A stretch of DNA of 64,000 nucleotides from Wyeomyia smithii (taxonomy: Eukaryota > Arthropoda > Insecta > Diptera > Culicidae), in contig NC_073695.1 of NCBI RefSeq assembly GCF_029784165.1, positions 206,137,281-206,201,280 of the forward strand, in the 5' to 3' direction. A model generated the notes under the pieces. The model was not told where the DNA came from and did not search any database. It was given only the letters and a program-made list of their open reading frames with translations. This document shows positions 56,231-64,000 of the stretch, piece by piece (the first letter of the stretch is position 1; every line of letters starts with the position of its first letter). Made by a program: the position numbers and the translations under genes.

Positions 56231-59200
56231 CCCTGTTCCACTCTGTCACCGCTGTTGTTCAAATTTACTTTTAATTAAATGCAAAATATATTTTGCATAA
56301 AACGGGAAACGTGATTGGAATGAGGTCGATATCTTGTAGATCTAGGAAACATTTATACATTTAGATTTGTTTAGTATTTATGTGTATTAGTATGTACAGT
56401 TACACATTTATAACTAAAGATCATGTCGAAACCTGCTCCTAAGTTAAAGCTTCTGTAAAAATGAATAGAAAACTTAGTGAAAATAAGAAAATCGTAATTA
56501 ATGATAAATAAAATTTTAAAAATACTAATAGCTATCAATGTAATAACTAATAATAAGCAGAGATATTGCAAATAACATCAGCTCACAAATAATTTTGCGC
56601 CTTAAAAATTGATTATTCCATTAACGGAATTACCAATATATTGAAAACTTTATCTATATTTCAATAATTAGTACAAAATCTTAACTCACTGCTTTTGTAA
56701 AAGATATCTTTGTGATACTCAGTGCATGATAATGTGAAAATGTTAAATTTGAATTTTTGTGAAATGGCTATCAGAAAAGTTAATTTTTCAACGAACATAA
56801 CAATAATTATGAAAAAATAGTCACTGTCACAACAATTAGGAAGACAAACAATATCGTAGCCAACTTCAATTTGAATGAATGTTAAATTTGAAAAATAGAA
56901 AAAAACCTTAAAGGAAAACAGAATTGGTTCGACAATTAATTACATAATTACATCTATTAATAATACTGAATAGCCAGGGAACGCTCCGGAAATCTGCACT
57001 GATTGTCATTCCAACATTGGTTAAATGTCGGTGGTTTACGAGGCCGCACCGCAAAAGTAATGCTTACATTCCGACAGGACGGAATTGTGTAAATTGAAGC
57101 ATCGAGATTTCCATCATCAGAAGCTAACAATCGCAAACCGGCTGTTCCGGTTTTCGGCGACAGAACTACACAGATCTGACTGGAATGGCTTAGTCACGTA
57201 TGTTTAAACCAAATCTAATTTACAATTCAAATAAGTGCAAACGGCCAGGAAGTGTATATTCGCTCGAATGCAGTTCCGACCGATTTCCGTGTATCCACCA
57301 TTCGATGATAACGCCCCCGATGCCATGCGAAGGAAAGCGTCATATTTGTCCAGATGCGCTCGACCGTGGATTTTGCCGTTTGCTTCAATTAACAAATTTT
57401 GGACCGTGATTCGGTGGTCTGTCAGCGGATGGCGAATATTTCTGTCCAGGTGTGCAATGCGTGGGAATTACACATTTTCCGAGAATCCTGATTGGCATAC
57501 CTTTTTGAAATTCTTTGTCATACGTAACATACCACCCAAAGTAAACTACAAACGTGTTTCGATAATATTTAATGTACACTTATTATCCCAGCCCTCGTAA
57601 ATCCATTTGTACCCATTTCCGCACCGAAGTGCCAGCTTCCGAAAACATCAGAGAAATGTCACCTCACACCTGTTACCAGGCATCGTCCCTCCGGAACGGA
57701 TCGAATGCAGATCGAAAAACGGTTACCTGGCCAACGGAAAAGACCACCTGATTATCATAAATGGAAAATCAGAGGTTGGCAGACGAATAACGATTCCCCA
57801 ATCAAAGCACCGTTCGAAATAAGCATCCGCTTTTGCACGGAACGAACAAACACACCGACCGACGCTACGTCCCTCGCAGTCCGGAGACCAATTCCAAGGG
57901 CTAAAAATCGACTCCAAATGACGCTGTGAATCCAATTTCGTATCGTTTGCCGCCTCGGTTCGTCAACAACCAATCCTTCGGTATAATAGCTGGACCGAGA
58001 GCGAAGTTAACCCTATCCACCAGCTGATGCCATGGTATCGCTGGGTCCTTTCGGGGAAGAATCACATCCCATTTTTTTCTTCCGGTGGACTACCGTTTGA
58101 AAGTGAATCGATAAAAAGATCTACGAGAATCGATTGCTACGCTGTGGCAACGACAACCGATTGCACCGAAGGGAAAACGGAACGAGCGAAGAGCGGTTGA
58201 CCGTCTCCTCCCATCGGAATACAGAGCTTCTACGGACCGATTGCTTTTCTACGTTCATTCATGTTCCACGGCTAAACGGAGGAATGGGAATCCTGTTATC
58301 CGTTATGAGTAACAGTTAGATTTTTTCGTTTCGCCTCCAAGTCCTTTGGTTTTAACAGCAGCAGCAGCAACAACAACAACAGCCGGCCTAAACTGTTTCT
58401 CAATGGTGTCCTTGTTTTGCTGTTTTTTCCTGCCGAAGCGAAGGGACGTAGGAATGTTTTGGTTCACACGGTGACTTTATCTCACCATCGGTATTATACC
58501 CACGAAAAAAAAGTTCAACAGACGGTCTATGAGTGATCAATAAAATTGACTTTTTCGTTTGATTTCGTTCTTATGTGATGTTATCACTTCCCTATCGAAT
58601 GTAAAATAGCTCGGCAACGAATTCGAAACAGTTACAGAGACTAAAATAAAATCGTATATAACAATATGGGGAAACATCATTATTTAACAGTTTTAGTAAG
58701 CATTATTATTTTCTGTGTATCTTTTCTGCCAAAGGCTTAAGATGTTCTGAATTTAAAAAAACCGCTAGTAGTTTGAAATTTTCTATAGACGATTCTACTG
58801 AAGAGCCATCCTTTAGCACGAGCTTTTTAAAAGTTTATCATGAAAATCTAAGATTGTACAGAAAAACTGTCTGACACCGATTGTACGTATCAGATAAGCC
58901 AAAGCCGATAAATTAATCTGAAAAATAAGCACAGAACAATTTTCTGAAAATAAATATTTTTTCTATTTATATTTTGTTTTCTAATAAGAAATATGAATTG
59001 TAAAAGAAAAAGGTTTCATGATAAACAAACGAAAGAGTTTTTTTTGTATTGTGTTAAATTGCAAGCTCTAATTTAATAACTTAAGGAAAATACACGAATA
59101 ACAGAATATAACAATATTTGATAGAATTTGTCCGAATTTGAACAAAGCGAAGTTTACTCTTGAAAAAAAAATTCTAGGGTCCCTCAGAGCTTAACCGAAC

Positions 59201-59528
59201 AAGTACAGTGTTTTTTTTTTTATTTTATCCAATGAAAAACTTATACCAAATCCAGCAAAAAAAAATCTTATTCCTGTTTGCTTCAATATTTCGATGCAAA
59301 TTTGAAAACAAAAGAAAAACATTCCAGTTAATAATAATGAATACAAACAATAGTACGTAATAAGGCTAGTAAGTTCAAATAATAACAATTTTAAAAATAA
59401 ATCTAGATGTAATTTGCAGAGAGACAAAATTTGGACATAAAAACATCGCTGTCTTTCACAGTTGATAAAAAACAGGTAGGTCGTTTCAATAATTCGTAAA
59501 TACACATATATTTATGCTAATCATAAAC

Positions 59529-59677
59529 ATGGATAGCGATACAAGAATAACTGTGAGAATTAGAAGAATTGTCGGCAAAGTTAATGAAAGAAAAAAAAAT
59601 TGCGTAAATTTTGAAGATGTGCAGGAAACTGAGAGGCAGCGAAAGAATATTGGCAGACCAAATTATAATATTGAAGT
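59529..59677 (+). CDS. Candidate first coding exon, unknown protein
   Basis: An ATG in good context (AAACATGG) opens a frame running 49 codons to an in-frame TAA that overlaps a strong splice donor (GTGTAAGTAA; donor GTAAGT at 59678-59683). If spliced, the exon contributes about 49 residues. They are highly charged and basic at the start: MDSDTRITVRIRRIVGKVNE, then ERKKNC, later ERQRKNIGRPNY. I do not recognise the protein. It could be the first exon of a host gene, an exon of a DNA transposon, or chance. No acceptor or second exon is assigned. Confidence 0.25.
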
Positions 59678-60530
59678 GTAAGTAAATGAATTGCAGATTA
59701 ACTTAAATGAATAATACGGTGACTTAAAACAACAACATAAATTTTCATCAAATTCACATCATTTTTTTTAATCGTGATAAAATAAAAAATCCATTGAGTT
59801 CTGGCAACACGGCTGACTCTAGTAAACGTTTTTATAATTCGCCTAGTAAAAATAAGTATTTAATGTGCTTCGTCATCAATTTCCTCGCTGAAACTAGCGT
59901 GTTTTGTGTAAAAGGAATTACTGCAGACTGTGGAGTCGCTAGAGTATGCAACGGATTCAGCGAGTTCAGTAAGACAAAATAAAATCCAAGATTTGTTATG
60001 TGCGTACGATCGAACATGTACCCACTAGTGAAACTTTCGACTACTGTTGCTACTACCGCACCGACATCGTCGGAATAAATGTTAATAGAAATTATTACAG
60101 CGGGGGTTTCCCGAGTACTCTTATTACTGATGAAGGTTTATATTTATCTATCTTTTTCCTATCTACCTAGGTAATAAACGCGCCCTACCCATTTTTCGTC
60201 TTTATCTAATTCATTTTGCATATTTGCTTGATAAGTTCTCGAGTTATGCAAATATTTGTCCTTCGTTTGTATGGTAGCCTTTCCTTCCAGTGGAAGGAGG
60301 GGTCTCCAACTAGCATAATAACCATCCTCGGTTCCAGAAACTCTTCCATACAAATTTTCACGCGATCCGTTATGGAGTTAAATCGTGATTTACGGTTCCC
60401 AACTTATTTTTATTAAAAAGAAGATTTTCTTTAATAAGAGACGTTTGTTAGTAGCTCAGATATTCATGATAAAGATAAGTAAATAATGAGTATGTGTGTC
60501 CAATCACAAATGGTGACTTATAAACACTGC

Positions 60531-60620
60531 ACAATGGTCGGAAAATCGGGATTTTTGGCCATAATTATTTTTTTGGTGTCAAATTGTTAGTTTTCTACTG
60601 TAGATGATTATCATTTGAGA
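60531..60620. mobile_element. Possible left end of a TGCACAATGG-type MITE
   Basis: TGCACAATGGTCGGAAAATC resembles the terminus of the element at 29870-31648 (TGCACAATGGTCCAGAAACC) and is likewise followed by a GGGATTTTTGG-type block. No matching right terminus was found in the next 1.5 kb, so this is either a truncated copy or a chance match. Confidence 0.4.
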
Positions 60621-61307
60621 AAAGTGTTGTAGTGGCAAGAGGTTGTCCATAAACCACGTAATTAAAGGCCAATCTTATTATTTTTCGAAATAATAAAAAA
60701 AATTGTCATTGTATACAAACGAATAATTTTACTAATTTTACGTTTTCTCGATGTGTTTTAGACCAGATTGGTACGAGGTACGAGGTGCTTACGTGCTTAC
60801 ATTTAATGTTTTTGCAGGTCAAAATTATGAATATTTTGCATATTTTCTACGTGGCCTGCGGTAGAATCTTCAGGGTTAAAATCAATTACTCTTCAAGTTT
60901 ATGAAGCTTATATAATAAGCTTCTATTTGTATGTAAACATAGCATAACAGCTTCAGTAAGATTTCATATATTCCAACATATTCAGAAAACCTCTTTTCCT
61001 TAATTTTTGAGAAAAATTACTTTGAAAGCGTTTTTCAATATCAACCGCGTTATGTATCAATATTTGATTGAGAAATTATTAAAATATAGATCAAAAACTA
61101 CAAAATGATGTGCTCAAAACATCCTGAATATGAAATTTGCATTTTGGTAATTTTGGCCACTCCTTAATATGGAGACCGTCTTATGTGCACTGTTAGCAGT
61201 TTGTAATTTTAATTGTTAGGATTTGTTTCCTTTCGCAATTAAGACTTATCATTCGTATGGATTTAAACCTACTTGTCAGAAAAGGAGAATGAACTTACAA
61301 CAAACTT

Positions 61308-61656
61308 TTCTTTTATTCTCGTTTGATTTTCGTCGGTCTAGTTCCGCCACTGTTGTTGTGCCAATCACCGACGCACAGGAGGCGACTCCACTCAGGACCC
61401 TAACTCAAGATCCGTTGAATAACGGACCGGCGCCAACGGGTTTACTTCCTTATGCGATGGAAGGCGTGATCGCAGAGATTTTTCGCCTCAGAAAATCTTT
61501 CGGTATCGGCTAGGATTGAATCCAGACCAGTTTTGGTTGGTTGTGAGTGGATCACGCCACCTCACAACCATCAAACCTATGTCGGCGGTGAGATTCGAAC
61601 CCAGGCGTCGAGCGTGGTTGGCGGAGATGTTACTAACCACGCTAGGCCCCCGCCTT
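61308..61656 (-). mobile_element. tRNA-derived SINE, full-length copy D
   Basis: A minus-strand full copy of the 622-975 family: tail at the left, body inverted, tRNA-like head with B-box (inverse GATTCGAACCC) and GGGGGCCTAGCGTGGTT at the right. The flanks TTACAACAAACTT (61295-61307) and TTACAACTAACTT (61657-61669) differ at one base, giving a 13-bp target duplication. It carries more substitutions than copies A and B, including in the A-box, so it is probably older. Confidence 0.92.
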
Positions 61657-61669
61657 TTACAACTAACTT

Positions 61670-62257
61670 CATTGCTAACTTATTGGCTATAAAGAAAGCT
61701 TATCGTAGCAATTGATGATTGAAAGGATTTTTGTCGAAAATTGTAATAATTTCTATTGGCATAACTTCTAATGTTTCAACACCACTGCCGTGGGCTGGGA
61801 TTTTGACGTAAGCGCCAAGTTTTCAAATTTCGTTTTTTTTACGTAATACTATATTATAGGTTACCCATTTCAAGATGCTTGTTGCCGTTTTTTTAAATAT
61901 TGAAAAATAGCTGGGAAATACCAAAACTAAAAAGTGACGTTAGCGCCATTTTGCATAGACGTGATGTTTAGGTATGGACAGAATACCATACCATGCTTGT
62001 GGAGTACTGCGATGCATTTTTTGCGCCAACTTTTTCGATGTTATTCGAACCAAGGAGGACGTTTCGAAATCATTTTCAGAATTTCATTCTGAATCCTTTG
62101 AAGCGTTTTCTTAATTGTTTAACAACAATTTGACTAGATCGGTACAGCATGAAACATTGCTGGTCTAAAAATTTGTTTGTAAATCAAAGGTTTATTCTTT
62201 CAACAAAGTTTAGAATTCCTGTTAATGAAAGGATAATTATATTGAAGCTAATTATCC
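61670..62257. other. Unassigned spacer
   Basis: About 590 bp between the SINE and the LINE with no recognisable feature. The true 5' end of the LINE could lie anywhere from about 62140 to 62280. Confidence 0.35.
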
Positions 62258-64000
62258 TCACTTCGTTTGTCAAATTTCGCAGAGACATTAATAGGGCATT
62301 CATCATAGGCTGTGATGCCAACGCTCACCATACAGTTTGGGGGAGCAAGGGCGTTAATGGTCGTGGTGAGTGCCTATTGGAGTTTCTCTCGTCAAATAAT
62401 ATAGATATATGCAATAAAGGTAACAAACTAACATTTACAAACGCTATCAGAGGTGAAGTTTTTGGATCTGACGCTATGCAGTCCAGCAATTTCTGAAAAA
62501 ATTGCTAACTGGCATGTATCGGATGAAACCTCACTATCTGATCACAAGCACATTTTGTTTGAATGGATTGGTGGGAAACCATCATCTGTTACTTACAGAG
62601 ATCCTAAAAAAACAGACTGGAATCAATATGCACAATATTTGCGAAAAGATTCACCTTTAAATTGTAGCAGAATTGAAACAGTTTCAGAATTGGAATCTAT
62701 GACAATTCAGCTAAATGAAATGGTGATAAATGCATACAATAAAAGTTGTCCCGCCAAACAATCGTCCTCAAGTAGCGACGTGCCATGGTGGAACAAGAAG
62801 CTTGAAAGTCTTCGAAAAAATAGTCGGAAACTTTTTAATAAAGCAAAACGTACTTCAGACTGGGCTCAATATAGAAGAGCCTTAACTGAATATAGCAATG
62901 AAATCCGGAAATCTAAAAGGAGGTCTTGGGTTCAGATGTGTGAATCTATAGAAAAAACTCCAGTTGTTTCTAGATTACAAAAGACTCTTGCCAAAGATCA
63001 TACCGTTGAGCTTGGCAATCTAAAGCGTCACGACGGAATCTATACTAGTGGTCCTCGTGATACCTTAAATCTAATGACGGAAACGCATTTTCCCGGTTCT
63101 ATTGAAAAGACGGATTCAGCCATCTCTGATTTAGTTGAAATTTGTTCTACGCAGACTAGCTCTTGGTCTGCTAGAACGGAAAATACTGTATCAGATGTGG
63201 CGGATGAAATTTTTACGAGAACCAGGTTGGAAAGTGCTATGAGATCCTTTGAGCCTTTTAAGTCTGCAATTGTAGATGGAGTATTTCCAGCATTGCTTCA
63301 AAAAGGTGAAGCAATACTAATTCCTTCTCTCATTGAGATTTTCAAGGCCAGTTTAAGGTTGAATCATATTCCATCAGAATGGAGGGTAGTAAAAGTAATC
63401 TTTATACCTAAAACTGGGAAGCGTGATAAGACGCATCCTAAATCATTCAGACCCATTAGTCTTTCTTCGGTTTTTGTTGAAGACAATGGAAAAAGTGCTG
63501 AATGATTTCATTCATACATCTTACATGCAAACAAACCGCTTTGCCTATCAAACTGGAAAATCCACTATAACAGCGCTTCATACGCTGCTCATGAAAATTG
63601 AAAAGTCACTCTCAGCTAAAGAAATTGCTCTGTTATCTTTCTTGGATATTGAAGGTGCTTTTGATAATGCGTCCTATTCTTCAATGTCTAGTGCAATGAA
63701 GAACAAAGGATTTCACACGAGCATTGTTAACTGGATTCATACCATGCTTGCAAAAAGAGAAATCACTTCTGAGTTGGGAGGTTCGTCTATTACGGTAAGG
63801 GCAACGAAAGGATGTCCGCAAGGAGGTGTTCTTTCGCCACTTATGTGGTCTTTGGTGGTGGACGATCTTCTCAAAAGCTTAGAAACAAAAGGTTTCGAAG
63901 TTGTGGGCTTTGCAGATGACATAGTCATCTTGGTAAGAGGAAAGTTCGACAACATAGTTTCGGAAAGAATGCAGGAGGCTCTGGAGTATACCCAGTCTTG
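62258..64000 (+). mobile_element. LOA-like non-LTR retrotransposon, 5'-truncated, runs off the window
   Basis: The element enters in the middle of the endonuclease domain and continues through the linker into the reverse transcriptase, which is cut by the window edge after the catalytic FADD box. Its sequence style (GCDANAHHTVWGS endonuclease, GCPQGGVLSPL reverse transcriptase) fits the LOA/I group; LOA-clade members such as Lian are known from Aedes mosquitoes. Those elements normally also have an RNase H domain, which would lie beyond the window. Few lesions are visible, so it is younger than the other LINEs here. Confidence 0.85.
62279..64000 (+). pseudogene. LINE ORF2 (endonuclease and reverse transcriptase) with two single-base frameshifts
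   Basis: The protein nicks target DNA and copies element RNA into it. Endonuclease motifs: FIIGCDANAHHTVWGS, NGRGECLLEFL, then EVLDLTLCSP and SLSDHKHI. An extra T in the run at about 62457-62461 shifts the frame between GEV and LDLTLC. The linker includes WWNKKLESLRKNSRKLFNKA. RT motifs: IPSEWRVVKVIFIPKTGK, RPISLSS. An extra base near 63469 precedes KTMEKVLNDFIHT, followed by FAYQTGKSTITALH, FLDIEGAFDNA, GCPQGGVLSPLMWSLVVDD and GFADDIVILV (catalytic pair near 63912). Only two one-base insertions separate the fragment from an open frame, but the 5' part of the endonuclease is absent. Confidence 0.9.

Larger units (their letters stand above)
56231..61294. other. Mostly unassigned region
   Basis: Five kilobases in which no known gene is recognised. 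Composition is more balanced at 56980-58330. A CAGCAGCAGCAGCAACAACA microsatellite lies at 58354-58381. A candidate mini-exon is at 59529-59677 and a possible MITE end at 60531; both are listed separately. Open frames elsewhere (for example 57235-57600 and 57705-57929) overlap on both strands and show no motif. Confidence 0.35.

Overview
This is an AT-rich eukaryotic window in which I recognise no intact host gene. Nearly everything that can be named is a transposable element, often nested in another, or a simple-sequence array. The organism is most likely a mosquito, probably culicine. The reasons are two mariner-type elements with the DD37E catalytic spacing described from mosquitoes, several tRNA-derived SINE families, RTE, R1, CR1/L2-like and LOA-like LINE fragments, and an arthropod-style TATA plus TCAGT core promoter. 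The mosquito call is inference from element families; genus and species cannot be read from the sequence.

Layout, left to right. 0-5 kb: a CGG-rich patch, a full SINE (622-975), unassigned DNA, and a foldback element carrying a truncated SINE. 5.2-10.7 kb: a strand-asymmetric A/G-rich domain with old diverged tandem duplications and a 1.8-kb heptanucleotide array (AAGAAAT)n. 10.7-14.8 kb: a tRNA-headed retroposon, a 130-bp MITE, a 200-bp tandem duplication, a second full SINE and a 1.25-kb MITE. 14.8-18.2 kb: unassigned. 18.2-20.6 kb: a hexanucleotide array built on (TTCTAC)n, split by another SINE. 21.9-25.2 kb: a hAT-type element with an 8-bp target duplication that holds a foldback repeat and a dead DD37E mariner. 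28.5 kb: a histone H2A pseudogene. 29.9-31.6 kb: a MITE inside a MITE. 32.1-33.4 kb: a second DD37E mariner, with a mutated catalytic residue. 36.7-38.9 kb: a 2.1-kb palindrome carrying a Harbinger-like MITE, with the matching empty site in the opposite arm. 41.8-44.8 kb: a cluster of repeats: minisatellite, about 300 bp of (TA)n, a perfect 279-bp tandem duplication carrying a promoter, and a hairpin. 44.8-56.2 kb: decayed LINEs (RTE, CR1/L2-like, RTE, R1, RTE) plus a 605-bp MITE. 56.2-61.3 kb: mostly unassigned DNA with one candidate mini-exon. 61.3-64 kb: a fourth SINE and a 5'-truncated LOA-like LINE that runs off the end of the window.

No operon-like or cooperating host gene system is visible. 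The genes present are element-encoded (transposases, endonuclease/reverse transcriptases) and every one examined has frameshifts, stops or a lost catalytic residue. Biological interest lies in the insertion history, which target duplications and empty sites date precisely. It also lies in repeated candidate transposase-binding motifs, in the palindrome as a possible double-stranded RNA source, and in traces of histone genes (the H2A pseudogene and perhaps the duplicated CCAAT/TATA/initiator promoter).
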